A DNA stretch of 64,000 bases from Nostoc linckia NIES-25 (GCF_002368035.1 NZ_AP018222.1:5033508-5097507); one strand, 5' to 3'. Counted from the first letter of the stretch, positions 36,231 to 45,046 are shown. The notes: generated by a model from the letters alone, not told the origin. Program-made: numbers and translations.

Positions 36231-37061
36231 GGGACTTACAAAATTTGTTTCGAGTTATCATTCAAAACTCAAATCCCCCCTACCTCTACTATTTCCTGCT
36301 TTGAAATAATAGCGATTCAAAAAATGTTTGCGACAGATGCCCCACCAGCCTAACGGCACCCTCCCCGAAGCCTTGGGGACGGTTGGGGAGGGGTTTGTTC
36401 CATATGTCGCATTCTTTTTTCAAATTGGTATAAGGTCGCAGGCTTAAAAGAAGAATAGACCTCAATACGGTTCGGATAAGCAGTATGAACTTCCCTTGTG
36501 GTCTGGGAAAAGGTTAAGGGGTAAAGGGTAAAGGATGTATTTGAAACCTTTCCCCTTTGCCCTTTCCCCTTTAACCGAACCCTGCCTTAAAAATAGGGAC
36601 TGGGGACTGGGGACTAGTGACTAGGAAAGAAATATTTTCATTCCTTCGTTGTGAATTGTGTTCGTGGAGTCTCTTGCAAAAGTGCTTTTTGCACTCTTGT
36701 CCGAAAAGGGACTCATGTTAAAGAGAAAATACCAAACCTTTCCCCCTTTCCCCTTGCCCTTTTCCCGACTTCTGCAAGAAGTCTAATATTTGAGAGCATC
36801 CAATTTTCTCAAATTGAGATTCTCCCAATAATAGTTCTGACAGCAGAAATAGAGCAAATATAACTTTGCCAATATTGACCGTGCCAATTTGAGATTTTAG
36901 ATCGTAAATTGTTTTGCTACTCTTCACAGAAACAAGCTATATGGCTCGCCCCTACTGGCTGCAATAAATCCTTCGATCAAAAACCCAAAATTTCCAACCC
37001 CTGTACTCTTCTCGTGTGGGTCAATACAAAATCAAAAATTGAGTTACTATTAATTTTTTAA
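36231..37061. other. intergenic region with repeats
   Basis: It contains a CCTCCCC...GGGGAGG hairpin repeat near 36360-36400, the polypurine element at 36505, CTGGGGA heptamers at 36600-36620 and a lone pyrimidine arm at 36724-36768. No credible gene is seen. Confidence 0.55.
36505..36576. repeat. polypurine/polypyrimidine inverted repeat, copy 4
   Basis: GGGAAAAGGTTAAGGGG units face CCTTTCCCCTTTAACC around an A/T-rich centre. Confidence 0.7.
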
Positions 37062-37133
<72 letters not shown>

Positions 37134-37276
37134 ACGCTCACGATTTATAATCTTAAACCTAAACTATAGAATTTGCAAGTACTTTAGCTAATTTTTTTTC
37201 TTAGATGTTCAATCATAGATTTTTGCAACCCAAAACCCGCTCTAGAAGCTAAACGAAGGCTTTTGGATGCTAAGAT

Positions 37277-37828
37277 TTACTGTAATCCCATTCGTAATTC
37301 AGCCAGACGCTGCCGTGCTTTGGCGTCTATCGCATTGGCTAAAAATCTACTCTTTGATTGTTTGCGTGTATGATACTTTTGTCGCATCCGACAAACCGTA
37401 GCTTCCACCTCGCCACAGAGTTGTTGTGCCGAAAGCCATTCAGCCCCATACCCCTGCACCATCAACTGCTGCGCTCGATCTGAAGTGGCGACAATCACAC
37501 GAGAAATTAAAGATTGAGCTATTTGCTGGCGAAAAGACGCGCAAGATTTTTCAATATAAGTATCTGCTGTTTGCCCAAAATCAGTGTAGTAAACAGATAA
37601 AAGCTCTGTAATAATTTCTTTATTACTAGAAGAATTTTGATATTGGGCATCAAAAATTATTTGAGTTGCATAACCTTGAAAAGCACTGTAACCAGTCATT
37701 GCTTCCACAAGTTCGTTGCGTGCGGCCTCTAATCCAGCGCTATCACGGGTTTTTTTCAAGCAAGGCCAAGCGCCTATTATATTGTAGCCGTCCACTAACA
37801 AAACGGCTTGGAGTAACGAACGGGGCAT
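37277..37828 (-). CDS. NYN-domain (YacP/Rae1-like) ribonuclease
   Basis: The N-terminal LLVDGYN (Asp13) and the later IIFDAQ, DTYIEK and VIVATSDRAQQ segments carry the acidic residues of PIN-like NYN nucleases. It has 183 residues, similar to the YacP family. YacP of Bacillus (Rae1) cuts mRNA in the ribosomal A site; whether this one does is not known. Confidence 0.85.
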   Translation of the reverse strand: MPRSLLQAVLLVDGYNIIGAWPCLKKTRDSAGLEAARNELVEAMTGYSAFQGYATQIIFDAQYQNSSSNKEIITELLSVYYTDFGQTADTYIEKSCASFRQQIAQSLISRVIVATSDRAQQLMVQGYGAEWLSAQQLCGEVEATVCRMRQKYHTRKQSKSRFLANAIDAKARQRLAELRMGLQ

Positions 37829-37971
37829 GGTTTTTAATCACAATTTTCTAGAGTTAGCAAAATTCATTCATAATTTTTATAATAATTGATGCATTGTATG
37901 TAACACTATGTTACATAAAACAAAAAACACTCCAGCTTTATAAAACTGACCTTAAGACAGAGGTAATAACA

Positions 37972-38004
37972 TAAAACGCGCCTTTAATAAAAAGGCGCGT
38001 TTTA
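37972..38004. terminator. symmetrical terminator of the ECF-ATPase operon
   Basis: TAAAACGCGCCTTT and AAAGGCGCGTTTTA form a perfect 14-bp stem around AATAA. T-runs flank both sides, so it can act in either direction. It lies about 165 bp after the end of the minus-strand ATPase gene. Confidence 0.75.
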
Positions 38005-38049
38005 GTAGTCTTGAGTGGAAATGGGGAGATAAGGACATAGCTTCGCTAA

Positions 38050-38124
38050 GGGAAAAGGGTAAAGGGTAAAGGTTAAAGGGAAAACAAAAATCTTTCCTTT
38101 GCCCCTTCCCCTTTGCCCCTTGCC
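38050..38124. repeat. polypurine/polypyrimidine inverted repeat, copy 5
   Basis: GGGAAAAGGGTAAAGGG units, the centre AAAACAAAAATC, then CTTTCCTTTGCCCC. It is an inverted copy of the element at 39191; the two bracket the genes at 38169-39132. Confidence 0.75.
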
Positions 38125-38168
38125 CAATGCCCAATGACCTAATGACAAACGACCAATGACAAACTCAA

Positions 38169-38846
38169 TCAAGACGCTTCACTGTGTATTTGCATCAGAC
38201 GTTGCTTAAGGCGTTGGGCTTCACCTCTATCCACAAGAGAACCTTTTTCTAATAAAAAAGCGCCGTCACAGTAATCTAGCTCGTCTAACCGATGGGTTAC
38301 CCACAAGGCTGTGATACCTCGACTTTTGACGAGACGACGGACACCAGCGACTAAATCCAGTTGGCTATCTGGATCTAATAGAGCAGTGGGTTCATCTAAT
38401 AATAAGACTTCACAACGACGGGCGATCGCACCAGCGATGGCAACTCGTTGCTTCTGTCCTCCAGAAAGCGCATATATTGGCCGTCGTTGTAAGGTCAGTA
38501 AATTTACCGCCCCCAACGCCTCCTCAACCCTGACTCTCACCGCAGCAGGAGGCAACTTTTCTTCCACCAATCCAAAAGCCACATCAGCACCAACTGTTGG
38601 CATCACCAGTTGATGATCGGGATTTTGAAAGACAAAGCCAACAGGCTGCAAAACCCTAATTTCGCCAGACTTCGGAGCTAATAGCCCCGCCACCAGCCTC
38701 AGTAAGGTTGATTTCCCACTGCCGTTTGTACCCAAAAGCATCCAAAACTCACCCTTAGGAACTTCTAAAGAGCAAGATTTAATTACTTTCTCTCCATTAG
38801 GCCAACTGAAGTTTAAATCTTTGACCTCGATGCCCACTTGAGACAT
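38169..38846 (-). CDS. ECF/cobalt-type ABC transporter ATPase
   Basis: The single ATPase domain has Walker A GTNGSGKST (39-47), the Q-loop FQNPDHQL (73-80), signature LSGGQ (127-131) and Walker B LLLDE (148-152). FQNPDHQ is typical of the CbiO/EcfA group that powers metal and vitamin uptake. No membrane (EcfT) or substrate-binding subunit is adjacent. It starts 13 bp after the 90-residue gene upstream, forming an operon. Confidence 0.88.
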   Translation of the reverse strand: MSQVGIEVKDLNFSWPNGEKVIKSCSLEVPKGEFWMLLGTNGSGKSTLLRLVAGLLAPKSGEIRVLQPVGFVFQNPDHQLVMPTVGADVAFGLVEEKLPPAAVRVRVEEALGAVNLLTLQRRPIYALSGGQKQRVAIAGAIARRCEVLLLDEPTALLDPDSQLDLVAGVRRLVKSRGITALWVTHRLDELDYCDGAFLLEKGSLVDRGEAQRLKQRLMQIHSEAS

Positions 38847-38859
38847 TTGTCAACCTTGG

Positions 38860-39132
38860 TTACTCAGCAGCTAGAGCGAAAAAGCCAGGTGGTCTGCCAC
38901 TAGCAGTGCTTACACCATCTTTCTGAACAATCTGTACCCCAGAAATTTCACTAGCACGGACAGCAATTTTCTTCTCTGTTTTGCCCTCGCACTTTAGCTC
39001 TACTATGTCAGGATTGCCAGAACGCATCGCTGCCAGAATTAACTGATAGACAGCCTCAGCATCCTCGGCTGACTTACGTTGTACTGAGATCGGGAAAGCA
39101 GTGTTTTTGATGCTTAAGTCGATGGTAAACAT
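38860..39132 (-). CDS. conserved cyanobacterial 90-aa protein (UPF0367-like)
   Basis: The small protein starts MFTIDLSIKNT and ends SGRPPGFFALAAE, with the block DAEAVYQLILAAMRSGNPDIV between. From memory this matches the UPF0367 family found across cyanobacteria. The function is unknown. It is the first gene of the operon with the ABC ATPase. Confidence 0.8.
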   Translation of the reverse strand: MFTIDLSIKNTAFPISVQRKSAEDAEAVYQLILAAMRSGNPDIVELKCEGKTEKKIAVRASEISGVQIVQKDGVSTASGRPPGFFALAAE

Positions 39133-39190
39133 TTAACATTAATCAAAATCTAACTGTAGCACTCATTTTAACGTCAGCTGACTGATTCTT

Positions 39191-39294
39191 GGGGAAAGGG
39201 GAAGGGGCAAGGGGGAAAGGGCAAGGGGGAAGGGGCAAAGGAAAGATTTTTGTTTTCCCTTTAACCTTTTCCCTTTTCCCCTTCCCCTTTCCCT
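39191..39294. repeat. polypurine/polypyrimidine inverted repeat, copy 6
   Basis: Tandem GGGGCAAGGGGGAA units, the centre GATTTTTGTTTTCCC, then TTTAACCTTTTCCC. It lies upstream of psbD and in inverse orientation to the copy at 38050. Confidence 0.75.
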
Positions 39295-39451
39295 ACTCCC
39301 TCATATCTACCTATAGTTAATTTTTATGACAAATTATCTAGAAAAATTAGAAATTTGCACTTAGAATGATTAAAGGTTAGTAAAAAATTGTAAACTAGGT
39401 TAACGACTTGGTTAACTTTCTGCATTGTAGAGAAGCTTATGAATAGCTATC

Positions 39452-39457
39452 TATAAT
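39452..39457 (+). promoter_or_regulatory. candidate psbD -10 box
   Basis: A perfect TATAAT lies 42 bp before the psbD start. No clear -35 hexamer is present at 17 bp, so the call is tentative. Light-regulated psbD promoters often depart from consensus. Confidence 0.35.
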
Positions 39458-39499
39458 ACAGATACAACCTGTACTTATAACATTTGGAGATTTGCTCTA

Positions 39500-40558
39500 A
39501 TGACCATCGCAGTTGGACGCGCCCCAAGTACAAGAGGGTGGTTTGACGTAGTAGACGACTGGCTCAAGCGCGATCGCTTTGTATTCGTAGGTTGGTCAGG
39601 ATTACTACTGTTCCCCTGTGCATACCTAGCATTAGGCGGTTGGCTGACAGGTACAACCTTCGTCACCTCTTGGTACACCCACGGTTTAGCCTCCTCGTAC
39701 TTGGAAGGCTGTAACTTCTTGACAGTGGCAGTATCCACCCCAGCAGACAGTTTAGGACATTCGCTATTGCTGTTGTGGGGACCAGAAGCCCAAGGCTCCC
39801 TCACCCGTTGGTTCCAATTGGGTGGATTGTGGCCATTCGTAGCCCTACACGGAGCCTTCGGTTTGATTGGCTTCATGTTGCGCCAATTTGAAATTGCGCG
39901 GCTAGTAGGAATTCGTCCCTACAACGCGTTAGCATTTTCAGCTCCCATCGCGGTATTCGTCAGTGTATTTTTGATGTACCCCTTGGGACAATCATCTTGG
40001 TTTTTTGCTCCCAGCTTTGGTGTAGCCGGAATCTTCCGTTTCATTCTATTTGTCCAAGGTTTCCATAACTTCACCCTCAACCCCTTCCACATGATGGGAG
40101 TAGCAGGGGTGTTGGGTGGTGCGCTATTGTGTGCGATTCACGGAGCCACCGTAGAAAACACCTTGTTTGAAGACGGAGATGGAGCTAACACCTTCCGGGC
40201 GTTCAATCCTACCCAATCAGAAGAAACCTATTCAATGGTGACCGCAAACCGTTTCTGGTCACAGATTTTCGGTATTGCCTTCTCCAACAAGCGCTGGCTG
40301 CACTTCTTTATGTTGTTCGTGCCAGTTACAGGCTTGTGGATGGCAGCGGTTGGTATTGTCGGTTTGGCACTCAACCTGCGGGCTTATGATTTCGTCTCCC
40401 AAGAGTTGCGGGCGGCGGAAGACCCAGAGTTTGAAACTTTCTATACCAAAAACATTTTGCTCAACGAGGGTATCCGCGCTTGGATGGCTCCTCAAGATCA
40501 GATCCACGAACAATTTGTATTCCCTGAGGAGGTATTACCACGTGGTAACGCTCTCTAA
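39500..40558 (+). CDS. psbD: photosystem II D2 protein
   Basis: D2 is the thylakoid reaction-centre subunit that binds the special-pair chlorophyll, pheophytin, QA and the non-haem iron. Tyr160 (Tyr-D), His197 (chlorophyll ligand), His214 and His268 (iron ligands) are all in place, and the 352-residue length is canonical. Unlike the usual arrangement, no overlapping psbC follows; the next gene is 680 bp away. This is therefore probably the solo psbD copy that many cyanobacteria keep in addition to the psbDC operon. A terminator follows at 40670. Confidence 0.99.
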   Translation: MTIAVGRAPSTRGWFDVVDDWLKRDRFVFVGWSGLLLFPCAYLALGGWLTGTTFVTSWYTHGLASSYLEGCNFLTVAVSTPADSLGHSLLLLWGPEAQGSLTRWFQLGGLWPFVALHGAFGLIGFMLRQFEIARLVGIRPYNALAFSAPIAVFVSVFLMYPLGQSSWFFAPSFGVAGIFRFILFVQGFHNFTLNPFHMMGVAGVLGGALLCAIHGATVENTLFEDGDGANTFRAFNPTQSEETYSMVTANRFWSQIFGIAFSNKRWLHFFMLFVPVTGLWMAAVGIVGLALNLRAYDFVSQELRAAEDPEFETFYTKNILLNEGIRAWMAPQDQIHEQFVFPEEVLPRGNAL

Positions 40559-40669
40559 TTACAACAACCAACCATAACCACGATCGCAGTTGTGGTTCGC
40601 GGAATATTGACACCGCCCAGATTAAATAATCTCTTTGCTTAATGCCTAGCTGGCGTCAATATTCCAATT

Positions 40670-40697
40670 TCTCCCACGAAAAGGTGGGAGATTTTTT
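40670..40697 (+). terminator. psbD terminator
   Basis: TCTCCCAC and GTGGGAGA pair over 8 bp around GAAAAG and are followed by six T, 112 bp after the psbD stop. Confidence 0.85.
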
Positions 40698-40815
40698 ATA
40701 TTTATGGTTAATACTCTAAATTTATGTGTTATCTTAGGTGAAGGTTATAAACCCAGGGCGAAATGCTCTGTCCCTTTGAGACTAAGACCGCTTAGGCAAC
40801 AAGGAGGTGATGCCC

Positions 40816-40887
40816 ATGATAGAAAGTAGTAAAAGCATGGGTCATCAGGTTGCAGTTAGCCGGCTGTGTGCCGGGGCTGTTCTTTAA
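40816..40887 (+). CDS. 23-codon ORF with consensus Shine-Dalgarno (leader peptide or small protein)
   Basis: AAGGAGGTGAT, an almost complete complement of the 16S rRNA 3' end, lies eight bases before the ATG. The frame encodes MIESSKSMGHQVAVSRLCAG followed by AVL and a TAA. This is among the best ribosome-binding sites in the window. The peptide has no membrane helix and no run of one amino acid that would suggest classical attenuation. It overlaps the long RNA stem, so it may be a regulatory leader. Downstream on the same strand, beyond the terminator, is the pterin dehydratase gene. Confidence 0.5.
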   Translation: MIESSKSMGHQVAVSRLCAGAVL

Positions 40888-40989
40888 AAGTTAGCCTTAG
40901 TCATCTTGAGAGACTAAGTTAGCTCAAGTAGCTAGGCTAAGCTAGAAGTTCCTTCCGGCAGTCTGGTTGCAACCTGAAGACCCGCTAGA

Positions 40990-41037
40990 CCGCTCTGACT
41001 AAGATCGCCCGATCTCAATCAGAGCGGATAGTTTTTT
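40990..41037 (+). terminator. terminator of the structured RNA
   Basis: CCGCTCTGA pairs with TCAGAGCGG (9 bp), with an inner AGATCG/CGATCT stem, and ATAGTTTTTT follows. It separates the structured RNA from the gene at 41238 unless it is antiterminated. Confidence 0.85.
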
Positions 41038-41237
41038 GGGTAATTTTTGTTCCCTCGGTGGTTGCTTTTGAAAGCTCAGATCCTGATACCTGGGGCAAGT
41101 AAAGCCAAAGCCTTAAAATTTTTTGAAAAGTTAAATTAATAAAGTATCAACCTCTTATCTCCCTGCGTGCAGAATCAAAAAAGTTTGGTTTCATGATATT
41201 CAAGATGTAACCAACATATAGCTAGGAATTCTTCAAG

Positions 41238-41519
41238 ATGGCACAACTACTAACTGAAGCAGAAATTCAAGAACGGGCAAAGGTTCTTTCAGGTTGGGCC
41301 GTTGAAGGGGCAAAGTTGCAGAGGACTCTTAAATTTCAGAATTTTATCCAAGCAATTGAGTTTGTCAACAAGCTTGTTGAACCTGCTGAGTCAGCAGGAC
41401 ATCACCCAGACATAGAGATTTCTTATAACAAAGTCAAGATTATACTTACAACACATGATGCAGGCGGCCTCACCCAGAATGACTTCGATCTTGCTGGAGT
41501 GATTTCCCAAATTCAGTAA
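41238..41519 (+). CDS. phhB: 4a-hydroxytetrahydrobiopterin (pterin-4a-carbinolamine) dehydratase
   Basis: Dehydrates 4a-hydroxy-tetrahydropterins, recycling the pterin cofactor of aromatic amino acid hydroxylases. The AGHHPDIEISYNKV motif with the catalytic His pair is intact, and the 93-residue length is typical. No hydroxylase gene is nearby, as is common in cyanobacteria, so another role for the protein is possible. The structured RNA lies 200 bp upstream on the same strand. Confidence 0.93.
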   Translation: MAQLLTEAEIQERAKVLSGWAVEGAKLQRTLKFQNFIQAIEFVNKLVEPAESAGHHPDIEISYNKVKIILTTHDAGGLTQNDFDLAGVISQIQ

Positions 41520-41917
41520 CTGAATTTTTGAACATGAAGTTCAGCTTATTTGATTAGTCATTTGTCATTTTTTCCTTGTAAATAAAAAATGCGATCGATG
41601 TCCCACACCCTATGTCTATTTCAAATCCTTGATTTTTAGATATTTATGTATGGGTGCAACTAATATTCGATCTTGTGTTTATTACAAAAATATTAGAATA
41701 ACTTATTTTGGATAATTGAGTGATTAGTTCGCGGATGCTCTGTAGTTTCTGATTGTCAAGGCTTGATGCAACGTGCAATCTCTGACAGAAGCTGCTCAGT
41801 GCCTAAAGCTTTCAAAAATCGAGCTAAGTTACGATCAGCCATAGCCTCAAACCCTACTCTCTACTTGGATACATAAATGATTGATGTGTGACAGTTATTA
41901 AGGCGATCGCTTTTATA

Positions 41918-41945
41918 TTGCGATCTCAATTTAATGTTTTATAAT
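41918..41945 (+). promoter_or_regulatory. candidate promoter of the second porin
   Basis: TTGCGA and TATAAT are separated by 16 bp, about 205 bp before the chosen start codon. The untranslated leader would contain a small GAGGCA/TGCCTC hairpin (42045-42060). The rest of 41520-42151 holds no credible gene. Confidence 0.4.
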
Positions 41946-42151
41946 ATTTTGATATAAGGATATGTTTTTGCATAAGTTAATCACATCAATTTTTAACTCT
42001 AAGTTAATCGTTTATTAGCTTTGCGAAAACTAAAATCGTAAATAGAGGCATTCATGCCTCATCTACAGGTTTCAAAATGAGATGCCGCATTTTTAACAAT
42101 TAGGTGCGAGAAACCCAATTATCTATACAAGGTGTGAGGAGTAAAGAAAAG

Positions 42152-43870
42152 ATGTCTAATCTCGTGTGGAAATCCTTATTGGTTAGCCCAGCTGTCTTGG
42201 GAGCAACATTACTAGTTTCAACAACAGCAATTGCAGCTCCAAATACAACCGCTGAGGTATCACCAGCTGAACAATCATCTGTCACTGAAGTTGCCCAACA
42301 GCCAGAAATCTTGGCTCAAACAACATTAGACCAGATTAACCGCTACAGTAACGAAGGCAACAAAAATAACTCCCAGTCCCAAGTAACATCAGTTTCGCAA
42401 TTTTCTGATGTACAACCCACCGATTGGGCATTCCAAGCATTGCAGTCCTTGGTTGAGCGCTATGGTTGTATAGCAGGTTACCCAAATGCCACTTATCGCG
42501 GTAACCGTGCTTTGACCCGTTATGAATTTGCCGCTGGTTTGAATGCTTGTTTGGATAGAGTCAACGAATTGATTGCGACGGCAACAGCTGACTTGGTAAC
42601 CAAACAAGACTTAGCAACCTTACAACGGTTACAAGAAGAATTTTCCGCAGAGCTGGCAACCCTACGGGGTCGTGTAGATGCTTTAGAAGCACGCACCGCG
42701 GAATTAGAAGCCAATCAGTTCTCGACTACGACCAAACTAGTTGGTGAAGCTGTTTTTGCAGTTAGTGATATTTTTGGCGGTAACACTGGCGATGCTAACA
42801 ACACAGTCTTCCAAGACAGAGTACGTTTAGACTTACAAACCAGCTTCACTGGTAGAGACGTGCTGCATACCCGTCTTGCTGCTGGTAATTCACTAGCCTT
42901 TTCACAAATTGATAATGCTGGAGCTCCTATCAATACTGCTGAAGGCACCCAAACATATCAAGTTGGCATTGGCACTGGTAACAACAGCGTCAGAATAGAC
43001 CGATTGACCTATGAAGTTCCCATAGGCCCAGCCCAAGTTTACCTCGCAGCTAGTGGCGGACGACATAGCCATTATGCCGCGGTCAACAACCCTTACTTTT
43101 TCGATCAAACCGACGGCGGTAACGGTGCTCTGTCCACCTTTGCTTCCGAAAGCCCCATCTATCGAATTGGTGGTGGTGCAGGTATAGCGCTGAATCTACC
43201 TTTGGGTAAAGGTGGCGGTATTCTGGGAAATAGTTCAATCACTGCGGGTTACTTGGCATCAGAAGCTAACGATCCTGCTCTGAGTGCAGGTCTTACCAAC
43301 GGCGACTACGCTGCTTTAGGACAGTTGAACTTTAGTGTAGGCGATCGCGTGGCTTTAGCTGCAACCTACGTCCATAGTTATAATGCCGCAGGTGGTTTCC
43401 TGTTCAACTCTGGTAACACTACAGACGGAGATATTGTTGCAGTAGGTACTGGACAAGCTAACACTCTGAGTGTTGCAAATGGATCTTCAACTAATTCCTA
43501 CGGTGTGTCTGCTGCGTTTAGACCCAGCGACAAACTATCGATTAGTGGCTTCGTTTCTTACCATGATGTCACAGGCTTTGGCGCAGGTGATGACTTTAAC
43601 GCTTGGAGCTACGGTGTTGGGGTAGCTTTACCTGATTTCGGTAAAAAAGGCAACGTTTTAGGTATTTTTGCTGGTGCAGAACCCTATGCACGTAACCGAG
43701 CAGGTTTTGTTGGAAATGACGTACCTTATCACTTTGAAGGTTTCTATAAGTACCAGGTATCGGATAATGTCTCAATCACCCCTGGTGTGATTTGGTTGAC
43801 CTCTCCTGGTCAAAACAGCGCTAACGACGATGCAATTATCGGTACGCTGAGAACGACCTTCACCTTCTAG
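42152..43870 (+). CDS. SLH-domain iron-uptake porin (OprB-like)
   Basis: The outer-membrane porin has a signal peptide (SLLVSPAVLGATLLVSTTA, then AIAA), an SLH domain (FSDVQPTDWAFQAL to RYEFAAGLNACLD), a coiled coil (LATLQRLQEEF, ATLRGRVDALEAR) and a beta barrel ending in Phe (TTFTF). I start at ATG 42152, where GAGGAG lies upstream, instead of 42104, which would put 16 extra residues before the signal peptide. It has 572 residues. The SLH and coiled-coil parts are almost identical to those of the porin at position 1, while the barrels differ more. Confidence 0.92.
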   Translation: MSNLVWKSLLVSPAVLGATLLVSTTAIAAPNTTAEVSPAEQSSVTEVAQQPEILAQTTLDQINRYSNEGNKNNSQSQVTSVSQFSDVQPTDWAFQALQSLVERYGCIAGYPNATYRGNRALTRYEFAAGLNACLDRVNELIATATADLVTKQDLATLQRLQEEFSAELATLRGRVDALEARTAELEANQFSTTTKLVGEAVFAVSDIFGGNTGDANNTVFQDRVRLDLQTSFTGRDVLHTRLAAGNSLAFSQIDNAGAPINTAEGTQTYQVGIGTGNNSVRIDRLTYEVPIGPAQVYLAASGGRHSHYAAVNNPYFFDQTDGGNGALSTFASESPIYRIGGGAGIALNLPLGKGGGILGNSSITAGYLASEANDPALSAGLTNGDYAALGQLNFSVGDRVALAATYVHSYNAAGGFLFNSGNTTDGDIVAVGTGQANTLSVANGSSTNSYGVSAAFRPSDKLSISGFVSYHDVTGFGAGDDFNAWSYGVGVALPDFGKKGNVLGIFAGAEPYARNRAGFVGNDVPYHFEGFYKYQVSDNVSITPGVIWLTSPGQNSANDDAIIGTLRTTFTF

Positions 43871-43903
43871 AGCATTACAATCTGCCAATAATTTAAGTTA
43901 ATT

Positions 43904-43930
43904 GCTCCCCGCCACGAGGCGGGGCTTTTT
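43904..43930 (+). terminator. porin terminator
   Basis: CCCCGCC and GGCGGGG pair around ACGA and are followed by CTTTTTG, 34 bp after the stop codon. Confidence 0.88.
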
Positions 43931-44137
43931 GTTATTGATACCAGGAACAAATAAACCCCAGTTGATAACCGTAGTATACTAGAGAAGTTAGGAGTCGTAA
44001 GTTCAGAATTACAGTAAAATTCTCCAAGCCAGAATTGGGAAATAAAACAGGCTTAACCCCAGGCTACCAGACTGAGGTTGTGTACTTCATCAACTTAAAA
44101 TCGGCTGTAAAAACTTCTAACTAGGACTTACGCACTC

Positions 44138-44251
44138 AGATCCCCCAACCCCCTTAAAAAGGGGAGCCACTGCGGTGGGCGGGTTTCCCGACTTGGAGCA
44201 AGTGGCGTGGCTTTAGACTTCCCCCCTTAAAAAGGGGGGTTAGGGGGGATC
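44138..44251. repeat. dispersed AGATCCCC...GGGGATC repeat, copy 3
   Basis: AGATCCCCCAACCCCC and GGGGGGTTAGGGGGGATC arms flank CTTAAAAAGGGGAG and a variable centre. This is the same family as 11539 and 35034. Confidence 0.7.
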
Positions 44252-44289
44252 GGGGTTTGAGGCTTCAGTGCCTAAGTCCTACTAACTTT

Positions 44290-44475
44290 GGCAATTTTAG
44301 ATTTTGGGCCGTACTAAAGTTGTGCTTCCTGCTTAACTTGGATTTTGGATTAATGGAAAAATCTAAAATCTAAAATTTAAAAGGCAATTTTAGATTTTGG
44401 GACGTACTAAAGTTGTGCTTCCTGCTTAACTTGGATTTTGGATTAATGGAAAAATCTAAAATCTAAAATTTAAAA
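44290..44475. repeat. 93-bp tandem duplication
   Basis: Positions 44290-44382 and 44383-44475 are identical apart from one base (GGGCC against GGGAC). Each unit has an internal TTTTAGATTTT/AAAATCTAAAA inverted pair. It ends about 50 bp before the Rrf2 start. Confidence 0.9.
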
Positions 44476-44524
44476 TCCCAAATTGAACAACTCTTAACTC
44501 CCAACTTTTAACTGATTATTGCTT

Positions 44525-44962
44525 GTGGAACTATCGTGTAAATGTGAATACGCAATTCTAGCTTTATTAGAGATAGCCGCCCATTACGAAAGCGGCGAAC
44601 CACTGCAAATTCGAGAAATTGCAGCACAACAAAACATACCCGATCGCTATTTGGAACAACTGCTAGCAACCTTCAGGCGTGGAGGTATAGTCAAGAGTCA
44701 ACGGGGGTCAAAAGGTGGTTATCTATTAACCAGAGAACCTCGAAAAATTATCCTTTTTGAGATTTTAGAATGTTTGGAGGGGTTGGAGGTGAGGGTGCCT
44801 GAAGAAGACCTTAATCCCAAAAAGGTAGACAGTTCAGTTATTGATGAAATTTGGCAAGAAGCAAGTCGCGCCGCAAATTCAGTGTTACAAAAATACACAC
44901 TCCAGGATCTTTGTGAAAAAATAGATTCCCGGCGGCAGTTAGATATCATGTACTACATTTAG
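44525..44962 (+). CDS. Rrf2-family transcription regulator (CymR-like)
   Basis: I choose the GTG at 44525, which gives the typical family start MELSCKCEYAILALLEIA; a TTG lies six bases upstream. The winged HTH is clear (LQIREIAAQQNIPDRYLEQLL, GIVKSQRGSKGGYLL). The three clustered Cys that bind Fe-S in IscR are absent. It has 145 residues. Its place directly before cysK suggests control of cysteine synthesis, as for CymR of Bacillus, which binds CysK; this is inferred from synteny. Confidence 0.88.
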   Translation: MELSCKCEYAILALLEIAAHYESGEPLQIREIAAQQNIPDRYLEQLLATFRRGGIVKSQRGSKGGYLLTREPRKIILFEILECLEGLEVRVPEEDLNPKKVDSSVIDEIWQEASRAANSVLQKYTLQDLCEKIDSRRQLDIMYYI

Positions 44963-45046
44963 TCAATAGTCATTAGTCATTAGTGAATAACCAATGCCCC
45001 ATGCCCCATGCCCCATGCCCAATAACAAATAACTAAGGAATAAATT

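Larger units (their letters stand above)
40741..41037 (+). ncRNA. large structured RNA with embedded mini-ORF and terminator
   Basis: About 300 nt with unusually strong pairing and G/C content above its surroundings. GGGTCATCAGGTTGCA (40839-40854) pairs with TGCAACCTGAAGACCC (40968-40983), 15 of 16 positions. It encloses CCGGC/GCCGG (40860-40874), CTTAGTC/GACTAAG (40896-40918) and TTAGCC/GGCTAA. CTAAG/CTTAG stands upstream. The RNA ends in a strong terminator (40990-41037). The left arm of the long stem lies inside the 23-codon frame at 40816, so translation and folding would compete. I do not recognise it as 6S RNA, tmRNA, RNase P or a known riboswitch. Confidence 0.6.

Noticed and set aside
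36651..36927. Two overlapping short frames near 36.7 kb
   Set aside because: Both run through pyrimidine-rich repeat DNA and have no protein-like features.
39475..39876. 133-codon frame antisense to psbD
   Set aside because: Lies wholly opposite a highly conserved gene; no independent evidence.
40741..41037. tmRNA, RNase P RNA or a cobalamin-type riboswitch as the identity of the structured RNA
   Set aside because: The tmRNA 5' and tag sequences, the RNase P core motifs and the B12 box are not present.
41756..41842. 28-codon minus-strand frame (starts MADRNLARFLKALG)
   Set aside because: Helical-looking composition, but no ribosome site and too short; may be a gene remnant.
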